Shown in pieces: positions 51,280-61,032 of a stretch of 64,000 nt of DNA. The stretch is from the NCBI RefSeq assembly GCF_036670025.1, contig NZ_CP137640.1, positions 3,630,001 through 3,694,000 of the forward strand. Reading direction: 5' to 3'. A program made the position numbers and the translations under genes. How positions within the stretch are numbered: the stretch's first letter is position 1; every line of letters starts with the position of its first letter. The notes beneath the pieces were generated by a model. The model saw nothing but the letters and a program-made list of their open reading frames with translations. It was not told where the DNA came from and ran no database searches. Source of the DNA: Bacillus_BD oryzisoli. GTDB taxonomy: Bacteria; Bacillota; Bacilli; Bacillales; Cytobacillaceae.

Positions 51280-52266
51280 TTAAATAGCATGGGCCTCTGC
51301 TAATAGATTTTTTAATTCCTCTGTCAGCATTGGAACCACTTCAAACAAATCACCAACAATTCCATAATCTGCAATCTGGAAAATTGGCGCTTCTGGATCC
51401 TTATTGATAGCAACGATGATTTTTGAATTACTCATACCTGCAACATGCTGAATTGCTCCTGAAATTCCACAAGCAATATACAGATCAGGTGTCACCACTT
51501 TGCCGGTTTGTCCAACTTGCATCGAGTAATCGCAAAACTTGGCATCGCAAGCTCCCCTCGATGCACCAACAGCTGCACCTAAAACTTCGGCTAATTCATT
51601 TAATGGCTGGAATCCTTCCTTGCTCTTGACACCACGACCGCCAGATACGATAATTTTTGCTTCTGTTAAATCCACACCTTGAGTTGCTCGTCGAATTACA
51701 TCTTTAATAACTGTGCGGATATTTGTAATTTCGGTATCGAAATGAATAACATTAGCTGTAAGACTCGTATCTGCTTCATTTGGCTCAATGTTATTAGGAC
51801 GAATAGTAGCAAAAATAGTTCCTTCTGCAACCTTCTTCTTTTGGAATGCTTTACCTGCATAAATTGGACGAATAAATTGAATATCGGAATCATTGACCTC
51901 AAGACCCGTACAATCTGAAATAAGTCCTAAATCTAATCGTGCAGCCACTCTTGGAGCTAAATCCTTACCAATAGAAGTGTGTCCTAAGATGATTGCATCT
52001 GGCTGGATTTCATTAATGATTTGAGTGAATGCTTGTGTATAACCATCTGTTGAATAAGTGTCTAATTGACTATTTTGGACAACATAAACCTCATTAGCGC
52101 CATGCTGGGCAAGCTGATTAACATGGTTTTGGGCGTTACTGCCAAATACGGCAGCAATCACTTTCCCTCCGTCTGAGACTTGTTTTGCAGCGGCAATGGC
52201 TTCAAAAGTTACATTACGTATATTTCCATCTCGAGTTTCAGCAAAAACTAATACATTTTTACTCAT
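51280..52266 (-). CDS. etfA: Electron transfer flavoprotein, alpha subunit
   Basis: 328 aa. The C-terminal FAD-binding domain shows SGGRGVKSKEGF, then GASRGACDAKFCDYSMQVGQTGKVVTPDLY and the signature ACGISGAIQHVAGM. The N-terminal domain is ETF-alpha type. With EtfB it takes electrons from acyl-CoA dehydrogenases. In this organism the likely next carrier is the FadF-type protein at 57702. It lies 19 nt downstream of etfB. Confidence 0.95.
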   Translation of the reverse strand: MSKNVLVFAETRDGNIRNVTFEAIAAAKQVSDGGKVIAAVFGSNAQNHVNQLAQHGANEVYVVQNSQLDTYSTDGYTQAFTQIINEIQPDAIILGHTSIGKDLAPRVAARLDLGLISDCTGLEVNDSDIQFIRPIYAGKAFQKKKVAEGTIFATIRPNNIEPNEADTSLTANVIHFDTEITNIRTVIKDVIRRATQGVDLTEAKIIVSGGRGVKSKEGFQPLNELAEVLGAAVGASRGACDAKFCDYSMQVGQTGKVVTPDLYIACGISGAIQHVAGMSNSKIIVAINKDPEAPIFQIADYGIVGDLFEVVPMLTEELKNLLAEAHAI

Positions 52267-52285
52267 TTTGATCAGCCCTTTCTTT

Positions 52286-53053
52286 TTATATTACCTTTGC
52301 TTCTTTATATAGTAATTGAACTAATTCATTGACTTGGTCAGATAATTCACCACTTAATACCTTTCCTGCCTCTTTTTTAGGAGGAAGATATTGTTCTGTA
52401 ATAACCGTTTTTGAAGGGATATCATCAGCATCAATATCTAAATCATCCGCTTCAAGTCTTTCTAGAGGCTTTTTCTTTGCTTTCATAATCCCTGGTATAG
52501 AAGGATAACGCGGCTCATTTAATCCTTGTTGAGCTGTAATGAGAACCGGTAATGATGTTTCAATGAATTCCGTCTCCCCTTCCACATCCTTTTGAACCTT
52601 TGCAGTTCTTCCATCAATTTCTAGACCAGTAACCGTAATGATATGCGGAATATCTAACAACTCTGCTAGTCTTGGCCCTACTTGCGCTGCTCCATCATCC
52701 ACGGCCATATATCCACCAATAATAATGTCATAGGAATCTCTTTTGATTACAGCAGCAATGACTTTAGAAATTTTATACTCATCTCCAAATAGATCCTCAT
52801 CCTCAACAAGAATAGCTTTGTCAGCACCCATCGCAAGAGCAGTTCGGAGCGCATCCTCTGCACGATCAGGTCCTACTGTGAGCACGGTTACCTCCCCACC
52901 ATGTGTTTCTTTTAACTTAACAGCCTCTTCAACCGCAAATTCATCATAGGGATTAATGATAAATTCAACACCATCTTCTTTAATTAAACCATCTTGAATG
53001 ACGATTTTTTCTTCAGTATCAAAGGTCTGCTTGAGTAACACTAAAATATTCAT
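52286..53053 (-). CDS. etfB: Electron transfer flavoprotein, beta subunit
   Basis: 255 aa. The AMP-binding ETF-beta fold with NPYDEFAVEEAVKLKE and ALAMGADKAILV, and DDGAAQVGPRLAELL, is clear. It lies between the acyl-CoA synthetase and etfA genes; this is a second, pathway-linked ETF set if the genome also carries the usual fad-linked one. Confidence 0.95.
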   Translation of the reverse strand: MNILVLLKQTFDTEEKIVIQDGLIKEDGVEFIINPYDEFAVEEAVKLKETHGGEVTVLTVGPDRAEDALRTALAMGADKAILVEDEDLFGDEYKISKVIAAVIKRDSYDIIIGGYMAVDDGAAQVGPRLAELLDIPHIITVTGLEIDGRTAKVQKDVEGETEFIETSLPVLITAQQGLNEPRYPSIPGIMKAKKKPLERLEADDLDIDADDIPSKTVITEQYLPPKKEAGKVLSGELSDQVNELVQLLYKEAKVI

Positions 53054-53106
53054 TTTGTATTTCTCCTTTCGATGAAATCTTATTATTTTTTAAAAATTCC
53101 GTAAAT

Positions 53107-55239
53107 TTAATTAACACTTTCTAATACCTGTTTATTCAATGTAATTAAGGCATCAGCTGTCTTAACTCCATTACCTGCTGGATACACCATCACTGGGTTT
53201 AAATCCACCTCTTTGATTTCATCTGCATAGTCTATAACAAGGTGACTGACGGAGGTGATCAATTCAGTAAGTGCTTCGATATCTGCTGGAGGCTGCCCTC
53301 TTAATCCATTTAAAATGGAAGATCCTTTTAACTCTTGAATCATCGTTAATGCTTCGTTTTTATCAACAGGTGCTTTTCTAATTGAAACATGTTTAAATGC
53401 CTCTACAAAAATCCCCCCTAAACCGACCATAACCATGGGTCCAAATTGAGGATCGTTATTTGACCCTATAATCATTTCGGCAACAGGACGATCCAGCATC
53501 TCTTGAACTAATACACCTTCAAATTCTGCATCCTGTATCTGCGAAATCGTTTGACGAATGTATCTAAATAATTGAATTACATCCACATCATTCGTAACAT
53601 TTAAGTGAACAAGATTGGCATCTGTTTTATGTAAAATCTGTGGTGACATACCTTTTAATACGACAGGATATCCAATTTCATTAGCCACTTTAACGGCCTC
53701 TCCCTCTGTTTTAGCCATCATTTCAATGGTAACGGGAATATCATAATGTTTTAGTAATGATTTACTGTGTACTTCCGTCAAAATATTCGATTTAAATAAT
53801 GTGAAATTAAGATTCTTTTTTATCCATTTTAATTGACCTTTTATAGATTGATCGAAATGATTGCCCAAATAGCACAAGGCGTTCGCTACTTTAACCATTG
53901 TGATTGGATCATCAAAAACAGGAATTCCCGTTTCATGTATCTTCTTTTTGGTTTCTGGTGTAAACAAAGTTGTCAGCAGCTGCGGAATATGTGGGTATTC
54001 TTTTTGGATGTCTTTCATGGCAGATAAGAGTTCCTCAAAAGCTTCTTTTTTATAACCTTGTATGCCTGTAAAGGTAACAATCATATCATAATGTCCGTTA
54101 TCTAGTATTTCTCTCAAAAATTCCCCAAATATCTTCGGGTTATTGACTAAATGTCCTGTAAAATCAATTGGGTTTTGTACAGATGCAAACGGAACAAGTT
54201 GAAGTAGTTTTTTCCTTACATTTTCATCAGGAATAGGTAAATGTACATCTTGGAACGCGAGATAATCTGCCATCATAATTCCTGCTCCACCTGACACGGT
54301 AAAAATGGCGATATTTTTTCCTTGTGGGAGCCGTCCAAAAGAACATGCATAGGAAATATCTAATAATTCTTGAATACTTTCTACCCGATAGGCACCAGCT
54401 TGGTTGAAGATCGCATCATAGGAAGCATCCTCCCCAACTAATGAGGCTGTATGAGATAATGCCGCCTTACTTCCAATTTCTGATTTACCAGTTTTTAGAA
54501 TAATGACCGGTTTTTTATTTTTCTTGGCCATTTCTAATGCTGCTATTAACTTTTTCCCGTCTTTACAGCCTTCTAAATAGACAGCGATTACGTCTGTATG
54601 TTCATTTTGAGCTAAATAGGCAATGCAGTCTGCTGCATCGATATCTGCTTCATTACCAGTGCCGATAAAATAACTAAGTCCAATTTGTTTTTGGGCGGCT
54701 AGTGTATAGATGTATCCGCAAAATGCTCCGCTTTGACTGACCATCCCAATTCTCCCTTTAGGAACCTCTCCTAAAGAAGGTGTGAGCGCAAAATTGGCAA
54801 TGGCTCCCTTGTGTAAGTTAAACATACCAACTGTGTTTGGTCCTAACACTCTCATTTGATAGTTTTTTGCTATTTTCGTTAGTTCTTCTTGATCTCTTCT
54901 CCCTTTATCCCCAATTTCGGAAAAACCAGAACTCATAATGAGAACGGACTTAACCCCATGTGCACCACAATCACGAACAGCTTGTAAAACCATAGAATTT
55001 GGCAAGATAATAATTGCTAAATCAACTTCAGCAGGAATTTGATTGATATGGGTATAGCAGGTTAAACCTGCGATTTCGTTATATTTAGGATTGACAGGAA
55101 AAATACTTCCCTGATAGTTAAAATCTACTAAATTCTTAATAGGAAGTCCTCCAATTTTGGTTAAATCAGAGGAAGCTCCTATTATGGCAATGCTATTTGG
55201 ATCTAGTAAGGGCTTTAGCGTATCTAATTCTAATTTCAT
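53107..55239 (-). CDS. ADP-forming acyl-CoA synthetase (fused alpha-beta, Acs/Pat-like)
   Basis: 710 aa. An N-terminal CoA-binding Rossmann domain (IAIIGASSDLTKIGG, then GPNTVGMFN) is followed by the succinyl-CoA-synthetase-like ligase domain with the phospho-accepting His in LSHTASLVGED, and a C-terminal ATP-grasp domain (GYPVVLKGMSPQILHKTDANLV, EVDLNPVMV). These enzymes activate short or branched acids with ATP, CoA and ADP release; pimeloyl-, acetyl- and feruloyl-type members are known. Here it is next to an acyl-CoA dehydrogenase, suggesting activation of the acid used by that enzyme. Confidence 0.9.
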   Translation of the reverse strand: MKLELDTLKPLLDPNSIAIIGASSDLTKIGGLPIKNLVDFNYQGSIFPVNPKYNEIAGLTCYTHINQIPAEVDLAIIILPNSMVLQAVRDCGAHGVKSVLIMSSGFSEIGDKGRRDQEELTKIAKNYQMRVLGPNTVGMFNLHKGAIANFALTPSLGEVPKGRIGMVSQSGAFCGYIYTLAAQKQIGLSYFIGTGNEADIDAADCIAYLAQNEHTDVIAVYLEGCKDGKKLIAALEMAKKNKKPVIILKTGKSEIGSKAALSHTASLVGEDASYDAIFNQAGAYRVESIQELLDISYACSFGRLPQGKNIAIFTVSGGAGIMMADYLAFQDVHLPIPDENVRKKLLQLVPFASVQNPIDFTGHLVNNPKIFGEFLREILDNGHYDMIVTFTGIQGYKKEAFEELLSAMKDIQKEYPHIPQLLTTLFTPETKKKIHETGIPVFDDPITMVKVANALCYLGNHFDQSIKGQLKWIKKNLNFTLFKSNILTEVHSKSLLKHYDIPVTIEMMAKTEGEAVKVANEIGYPVVLKGMSPQILHKTDANLVHLNVTNDVDVIQLFRYIRQTISQIQDAEFEGVLVQEMLDRPVAEMIIGSNNDPQFGPMVMVGLGGIFVEAFKHVSIRKAPVDKNEALTMIQELKGSSILNGLRGQPPADIEALTELITSVSHLVIDYADEIKEVDLNPVMVYPAGNGVKTADALITLNKQVLESVN

Positions 55240-55350
55240 TGTTTATCTACCCTTTCTAATAGAACCCGCTATGTCTATCATTGTGAATGATTTAAAATCG
55301 GAAGGTTTTACAATTTCATCCAATAAAAATTGTAAAACCTTGTCAATTGA

Positions 55351-56580
55351 TTATTGATATACAACGCTGTCCTTTATACTAGGCATTAACTCACTTGGCT
55401 TGATTTGTTCATCAAGTAAATGTTTTGCAATCGTACGGCGAAGCATTTCATCTGAACCTTCATATACTCTCCAAACACGTAGATTACGGTACCAGCGCTC
55501 AATAGGGAATTCTTTTGTGAAGCCCATACCGCCATGGATTTGAATAGCTCTGTCCACAACACGGTTAACCATGTTCGTCCCATAAAGTTTTGCCATGGAA
55601 GCTTGATGTCTAAATTTGATGCTATCATTTTTATCAGAGTTCCAAGAACCTTCTTGATCAGCCATCCATGCGGCACGGAACATGATCCATTTTGCTGCTT
55701 CTATTTCAGTTTGAGAATCTGCTATCATCCATTGAATCGCTTGGTTTGTTCCGATTGGCTTTCCGAAAGTAACACGAGTATTCGCATAATCAATACACAT
55801 TTCTAGTAGTCTTTCTGCAGCACCAACACTTCGTGCAGGAATCACCCAACCACGGTTATGATTGATGAACATCATCGCATATTTAAAACCTTTTCCTTCT
55901 TCACCGATGATATTTTCTTTCGGTACACGAACATTATCAAAAATTAATTGTGCAGGCTCCCATGTCCCACCCATTGTTTGAATTGGTTCAGATTTAAAAC
56001 CCATTTCGCGGTCTACAAGGAATGCTGTCACCCCGCCGCTTCTTCCTTTTGATTTATCAGTAGAAGCGAAAACGATTGCAAAATCAGCTTCCATACCACG
56101 TGTGATGAATACTTTTTCACCGTTAAGGATATAATAGTCCCCATCTTTTACAGCAGTTGTGTTCATTTGTGGGTCGGATCCACCACTTGGTTCAGTTAAA
56201 GCAAAACAAGGAACCTTATCACCTTCTATAACTGGTACAAGATATTTTTGTTTTTGTTCTTCGTTACAAGCGTATAGAATATTATTGGCATGTCCACCAA
56301 ATTCAAACGGAACAAATGTTCTATACTGCTCCATTGTAATAATAGCACTTGTAATAGGATCGAGGTTAGCACCGCCGTATTCTTCTGGTGTATTAATTCC
56401 CCAGAACCCAGCCTTTTTTGCTTTCAATTGAAGCTCTTTTAATTTTTCTTTGGATAATCCCGGTCTACCTTCACGCTCATTTTTTAGAACGTCCATTTCT
56501 AGTGGAATTAACTCCTTATTAACGAAATCCCTTATTGTTTTTTGTACCATTCTTTGTTCTTCAGTTAATCTAAAATCCAT
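55351..56580 (-). CDS. Acyl-CoA dehydrogenase
   Basis: 409 aa from the ATG at 56580 (AAGGAGG 8 nt upstream; the longer frame to 56649 is really the leader with two operators). The order is N-terminal helical domain (DFRLTEEQRMVQKTIRDFV), the FAD/substrate strand region (CFALTEPSGGSDPQM), then the C-terminal QIHGGMGFTKEFPIERWYRNLR and the catalytic region RVYEGSDEMLR. Without other clues the chain length is open; nearby methylmalonyl-CoA genes and branched-chain logic would fit isobutyryl-CoA or a similar substrate. It is the first gene of the acyl-CoA operon (ACAD, synthetase, EtfBA, permease). Confidence 0.94.
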   Translation of the reverse strand: MDFRLTEEQRMVQKTIRDFVNKELIPLEMDVLKNEREGRPGLSKEKLKELQLKAKKAGFWGINTPEEYGGANLDPITSAIITMEQYRTFVPFEFGGHANNILYACNEEQKQKYLVPVIEGDKVPCFALTEPSGGSDPQMNTTAVKDGDYYILNGEKVFITRGMEADFAIVFASTDKSKGRSGGVTAFLVDREMGFKSEPIQTMGGTWEPAQLIFDNVRVPKENIIGEEGKGFKYAMMFINHNRGWVIPARSVGAAERLLEMCIDYANTRVTFGKPIGTNQAIQWMIADSQTEIEAAKWIMFRAAWMADQEGSWNSDKNDSIKFRHQASMAKLYGTNMVNRVVDRAIQIHGGMGFTKEFPIERWYRNLRVWRVYEGSDEMLRRTIAKHLLDEQIKPSELMPSIKDSVVYQ

Positions 56581-56597
56581 TTCAACTTCCTCCTTTT

Positions 56598-56690
56598 GTT
56601 GATTGTCGACTATCATTTTATTATTTTGTTCTTCGTTGATTGTCGACAACTTTATGTTTTTATTATACGATTCATAATACTTAAAGTAAA
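56598..56690 (-). promoter_or_regulatory. Promoter with two TTGTCGACA operators ahead of the acyl-CoA dehydrogenase gene
   Basis: On the minus strand -35 TTTACT (56690-56685) and -10 TATAAT (56667-56662) are 17 nt apart. Two operators follow, GTTGATTGTCGACAA at 56635-56649, over or just past +1, and GTTGATTGTCGACT at 56598-56611, next to the RBS. Two sites downstream of the -10 argue for repression with cooperative binding. Together with the terminator at 56846 they account for the 318-nt gap. Confidence 0.72.
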
Positions 56691-56845
56691 TTAGATTATT
56701 CTGAATATTACTTTAATTTTTCTGAAAGATAGAAATTCTGTGAATCATCTTTAAGTGAGAGTATCTTCCACGCTATGATAATTTGTTACGCATATTAGGA
56801 TCCTATTTTCACAGATATTGAGATGTGCGCTTGGTTAAATGAATA

Positions 56846-56892
56846 GGGCTGTCCGAAAAGTAAAAGTGCAGACACTTTTTTTGGACAGCCCT
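56846..56892. terminator. Long hairpin after the ABC ATPase gene
   Basis: GGGCTGTCC and GGACAGCCC form a 9-bp outer stem and AAAGTG/CACTTT an inner one, followed on the plus strand by TTTTTTATT. The plus strand carries the T-tract although the adjacent gene (ending 56899) is on the minus strand, so it may be a two-way terminator or a dispersed hairpin element. Confidence 0.6.
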
Positions 56893-56898
56893 TTTTTA

Positions 56899-57675
56899 TT
56901 ATGCCCGTACTAGCGCAGGTCGATCGTGATTCCATAAGACTTCAACATCTAAATGAAAGAAATCTGATAATCTAGCACTGGTCAAAACATCCTTTGTCTT
57001 ACCGGTTGCAAATACTTCTCCCTTTTTTAATAACAGAGTATGGGAGAAGACAGGCAGAATTTCATCCACATGATGGGTAACGTACAGTAAGGTCGGTGCG
57101 TTTTCAGTTCTGCTTATTTTGTCAATCGTATCCAATAGCTGCTCTTTTGCAACAAAATCTAATCCGTTTGTCGGTTCGTCTAAAATTAACAGCCCCGGCT
57201 CGGCCATTAAAGCACGACCTATCAGTACACGTTGTTTTTCTCCCTGTGACAAGGTTCCATAGCTGCGGTTAGCATATGGCATGCAGCCTAGCTGCTCCAA
57301 TAAAGATATCGCCTTTTCTCTAATTTCCTGTGTCGGCTTTTCGTATAATCCAATTGATGCATAGGCCCCGCTTAAAATAATTTCAAAAGAATTATACGAT
57401 AGATTAAATTTTTGCTGCAGACTGGATGAAACAAAACCAATTTGTTTGCGCAGCTCTTCACCTAGCATTACCTTGCCAAATTCTCTTCCCAATACCTCCA
57501 TTTTCCCTTTCGTAGGAAAATTGTAGGCACAAAGTGTATTAAGCAGTGCTGTTTTCCCGGCACCATTTAAACCATATACCACCCAGCTTTCACCTTTATC
57601 TACCTTCCAATGAATGTCTTTCAAAATCCATTTACCATCTTTCATTAAAGACACATTTTCCATATCTATAATCAT
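56899..57675 (-). CDS. ABC transporter ATP-binding protein (YlmA-like)
   Basis: 258 aa. Walker A GLNGAGKT (35-42), Q-loop VSSSLQQKF, signature LSQGEKQ, Walker B LLILDEPTNGLD and the switch His in YVTHHVDE are all present. The sequence style (VDKGESWVVYGLNGAGKTALL, HHVDEILP) matches the YlmA/ModF-like single ATPases, which have no adjacent permease. It is probably functionally unrelated to the catabolic genes and lies 26 nt after fadF. Confidence 0.88.
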   Translation of the reverse strand: MIIDMENVSLMKDGKWILKDIHWKVDKGESWVVYGLNGAGKTALLNTLCAYNFPTKGKMEVLGREFGKVMLGEELRKQIGFVSSSLQQKFNLSYNSFEIILSGAYASIGLYEKPTQEIREKAISLLEQLGCMPYANRSYGTLSQGEKQRVLIGRALMAEPGLLILDEPTNGLDFVAKEQLLDTIDKISRTENAPTLLYVTHHVDEILPVFSHTLLLKKGEVFATGKTKDVLTSARLSDFFHLDVEVLWNHDRPALVRA

Positions 57676-57701
57676 TCTATAATCTCTCCTCTTTACACCT
57701 T

Positions 57702-59786
57702 TTAAAATACTGATTTTTCAAGGATTTCAACCACATCTAATGTTTGGACTTGTCCGTCCACCTCTTTTGCCTTTGTTCCATCATTGATCATGGTCAAGCA
57801 ATAAGGACAGCCCGTTCCAATCATGGTGGCGTTCGTTTCAAGAAGTTGTTCGGTTCTGGACAAATTAATACGGGTTCCCTTATCTTCCTCCATCCACATC
57901 CGTCCACCACCGGCACCACAGCACATGGAATTCTCACGGTGCCTTTCAGGCTCTACTAATTTAACTCCTGGAATGGATTTTAAAATTTCACGAGGTGCAT
58001 CATATATCTTATTGTAGCGACCTAAATAACAAGAATCATGATACGTAATCACTTCTTCCATTCTGTTCTTCGGTGTTAATTTTCCTTCTTTAATTAATTT
58101 TTCTAGTAACTCCGTATGGTGATACACTTCTGCTTCTAGACCAAACTCAGGATATTCATTTTTCAGTGTGTTAAAAGCATGTGGATCGATAGTAACAATT
58201 TTCTTAACATCATACTTTTTGAATGTTTCAATATTACCTGTTGCCAATTCCTGGAATAAGAACTCGTTTCCAAGACGACGTGGTGTATCTCCAGAGTTCT
58301 TTTCTTCATTTCCTAGAACGGCTACTTTTAATCCAGCCTTATTTAATAGACGTACAAACGATTGCGTTATTTTTTGACTACGGTTATCATAGGAACCCAT
58401 TGATCCAACAAAAAATAGAATATCAAACTCTTCTCCTGCTTTTTTCAATTCTTTTGCGGTTGGAATCATTACTTCTTCCTCTAACGAATCACGCCAATTA
58501 GCCCGTTCCTTACGGTTAATTCCCCAAGGATTTCCTTGACGTTCAATATTGGTCATCGCGCGCTGAGCATCCGGATTCATTTTTCCTTCTGTCAAAACTA
58601 GGTAACGGCGTAAGTCAATGATTTTATCTACATGCTCATTCATAACAGGACATTGATCTTCACAGTTACGGCATGTCGTACAGGCCCAAATTTCTTCTTC
58701 TGTCACAACATCCCCTATTAAACTTACATTTTCAAGAGTAGCTGCTGCTTCGCTAGAGCCAGCTCCAGCAAGAGCTAGTTGATTAGCTTTTAAGTTTTTG
58801 AAGATAAAAGCAGGTGCCCATGGCTGTCTAGAGGTCACTGCAGCACCTTTTTCTGTCAAATGATTTCGCATGTGTACAATGAGATCCATCGGAGAAAGTG
58901 TTTTACCCGTTCCTGAAGCAGGGCACATATTGGTACATCTTCCGCACTCTGCACATGCATACAAATCTATCAACTGCTGTTGGGTAAAATCCTCAATTTT
59001 CCCGACACCGAACTCTTCAGCTGTTTCATCTTCAAAATCTACTTTCTTTAACTTTCCAACTGGACCGGTTTTTCTAAAGAAAATATTAATCATAGCAAAT
59101 ATCTCATGAAATTGCTTTGACTGTGGTACAAACACAAGAAATGAAAAGACTGTCAACATGTGAATCCACCAGAATACGTAGAACGATACCGTTGCTGCTG
59201 TTATTCCAATCCCTGAGAATAATAAGGCAATTAGGCCTGAGAATGGTGCATAAATGAGATTTGGTTCATGACCTAGCATTACCGCTTCAAATCCTAATGC
59301 AACGAGAATTGACGAGGTTAGCGTGAATAAGGCAATATAGACAAAAAGTGCTTTTCCGTCTCTTTTCCACTGTAACCTTTTTAGTTTCTCTCCATAACGT
59401 CGATAACAGCCATAGACAATTGCTAACATCATCAGAAAGTTAGTCCACTCCTGTAAAAAACTAAAGTATTTATGTGCTTCACCAAAAGGAAATTCATACC
59501 CTTTAATAAATCCCTTTATGATTAGTTCGATAAGTCCTATTTGTATGATAAAAAATCCATAGAATAATATTAAATGCATCGTACCGCTTTTTTTATCTTT
59601 AAATAATTTGGACTGACCGAAACCATTCACTAATACACCATTGATTCGTTCTTTGAGGTTCGGTTCAAAATCAGCTTTCTTACCAAGCTTGATAAACAAA
59701 TAACGACTGTATAGCAAATTAGCAAATAGATAAACAGCATATCCACCTACAGCAATAAACGCCAAAAGGTTTATAAGTGCAAACAT
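57702..59786 (-). CDS. fadF: FadF-type membrane iron-sulfur protein (ETF:quinone electron transfer)
   Basis: 694 aa. The N-terminal third has about five TM helices, as in the heme-less NarI-like part of B. subtilis FadF (YwjF). Two [4Fe-4S] motifs follow, CAECGRCTNMCPASGTG and CTTCRNCEDQCPVM (about 275-385), and then two CCG-type regions, ending in SMCCGAGGGRMWME. The protein is believed to pass electrons from acyl-CoA dehydrogenases/ETF to menaquinone in bacilli. Its place between the EtfAB cluster and the methylmalonyl-CoA genes suits beta-oxidation of the released acyl chains. Confidence 0.9.
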   Translation of the reverse strand: MFALINLLAFIAVGGYAVYLFANLLYSRYLFIKLGKKADFEPNLKERINGVLVNGFGQSKLFKDKKSGTMHLILFYGFFIIQIGLIELIIKGFIKGYEFPFGEAHKYFSFLQEWTNFLMMLAIVYGCYRRYGEKLKRLQWKRDGKALFVYIALFTLTSSILVALGFEAVMLGHEPNLIYAPFSGLIALLFSGIGITAATVSFYVFWWIHMLTVFSFLVFVPQSKQFHEIFAMINIFFRKTGPVGKLKKVDFEDETAEEFGVGKIEDFTQQQLIDLYACAECGRCTNMCPASGTGKTLSPMDLIVHMRNHLTEKGAAVTSRQPWAPAFIFKNLKANQLALAGAGSSEAAATLENVSLIGDVVTEEEIWACTTCRNCEDQCPVMNEHVDKIIDLRRYLVLTEGKMNPDAQRAMTNIERQGNPWGINRKERANWRDSLEEEVMIPTAKELKKAGEEFDILFFVGSMGSYDNRSQKITQSFVRLLNKAGLKVAVLGNEEKNSGDTPRRLGNEFLFQELATGNIETFKKYDVKKIVTIDPHAFNTLKNEYPEFGLEAEVYHHTELLEKLIKEGKLTPKNRMEEVITYHDSCYLGRYNKIYDAPREILKSIPGVKLVEPERHRENSMCCGAGGGRMWMEEDKGTRINLSRTEQLLETNATMIGTGCPYCLTMINDGTKAKEVDGQVQTLDVVEILEKSVF

Positions 59787-59896
59787 GTTATCTCCCCTTG
59801 CTCTTCAAGATTGATTGGAGGGAAAGAAATATCCGCCCTCCCACCTTAAAATTCTATATATACTCGATTTGTTTTCGTACCTTAATCGATTCCTCT

Positions 59897-61030
59897 TTAA
59901 TTAAAAATTTTCTCATATGTTTTCAACAGTTGTTTTGCAGCCATGGTGGCAGACATTTCACCGTTTATCAATGCCTTTTCAATTTCCGGAATGGATCGGC
60001 TCACATCTGAATCGTTGAAGAAGCTTGTCCGAAGATAATCTTCCACCATCGTGTACATCCAATCAATGGTTTGCTTCCGGCGCCGCTTCCAAAATACACC
60101 TGATTCAGATGTTTTGTTCTGGAATTCTTGAATCACCTGCCAAATATCAGAAATCCCCTCACCCGTTAATGCTGAACATGTATAGGCTTTGGGATTCCAA
60201 CCTTCTGTTATGGGCTGTAAATAATGCAGAATTCGATTAAACTCAGACTTTGCTGTCAATGCACGCTGTTTATTATCTCCATCCGCCTTATTAACAAGGA
60301 TCGCATCAACCAGCTCCATGACACCCTTTTTAATCCCTTGAAGTTCGTCACCGCCGCCTGTCAACATGACCAATAGAAAGAAGTCGACCATAGAACGTAC
60401 AGTCACTTCACTTTGCCCGACCCCTACGGTTTCTACAAGAATGACATCAAAGCCGGCTGCTTCACAAACAAGCATCGTTTCCCTGCTTTTCCGATTTAGC
60501 CCACCAAGGGTTCCTCCTGAGGCCGACGGCCGGATAAATGCATTGGGATGACGTGACAGCATTTCCATCCTCGTTTTGTCCCCAAGAATGCTGCCTCTTG
60601 TAACCGTACTGCTCGGATCAACAGCAAGAATTGCCACTCGATGTCCTTGCTCACAAAGCATGGTACCCAACGCTTCTATTAATGTACTTTTTCCAGCACC
60701 AGGAACACCAGTAATTCCGATTCTTATCGATTTTCCTGTGTAGGGAAGCAGCTGCTTCAACACTTCTTGAGCTTTTTCCATATGCTTTGGGTTATTACTT
60801 TCAACCAAGGTAATGGTTTGGGCGATAATGGTCCGGTTCCTTGAACGTACCCCATCGATATAGCCACTAATCGATAAACGATTCCGTCGTGGTGTAAGTA
60901 GTGGTGATGCATGATTTACCTTTTCTTTCCGTTTAGAGTCTTCCCCCATAACCCCTTCTACCACTCGAGAAGTGAATTCAGCTCCCCCATCTACTGGTAC
61001 CCATTCAGGTTTTTTATACTTTTTATCCAT
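59897..61030 (-). CDS. meaB: Methylmalonyl-CoA mutase-associated GTPase MeaB
   Basis: 377 aa, G3E/SIMIBI-class GTPase. Walker A is GVPGAGKST, then LAVDPSSTVTRGSILGDKTRM (switch region), VETVGVGQSEV and NKADGDN as the base-specificity motif. MeaB guards and reloads the cobalamin cofactor of methylmalonyl-CoA mutase. It lies 2 nt after mutB on the same strand. Confidence 0.95.
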   Translation of the reverse strand: MDKKYKKPEWVPVDGGAEFTSRVVEGVMGEDSKRKEKVNHASPLLTPRRNRLSISGYIDGVRSRNRTIIAQTITLVESNNPKHMEKAQEVLKQLLPYTGKSIRIGITGVPGAGKSTLIEALGTMLCEQGHRVAILAVDPSSTVTRGSILGDKTRMEMLSRHPNAFIRPSASGGTLGGLNRKSRETMLVCEAAGFDVILVETVGVGQSEVTVRSMVDFFLLVMLTGGGDELQGIKKGVMELVDAILVNKADGDNKQRALTAKSEFNRILHYLQPITEGWNPKAYTCSALTGEGISDIWQVIQEFQNKTSESGVFWKRRRKQTIDWMYTMVEDYLRTSFFNDSDVSRSIPEIEKALINGEMSATMAAKQLLKTYEKIFN

Positions 61031-61032
61031 AC

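Noticed and set aside
56581..56649. 23-residue N-terminal extension of the acyl-CoA dehydrogenase
   Set aside because: This stretch is the leader holding two operators; the ATG at 56580 follows AAGGAGG and starts at the family's usual N-terminus.
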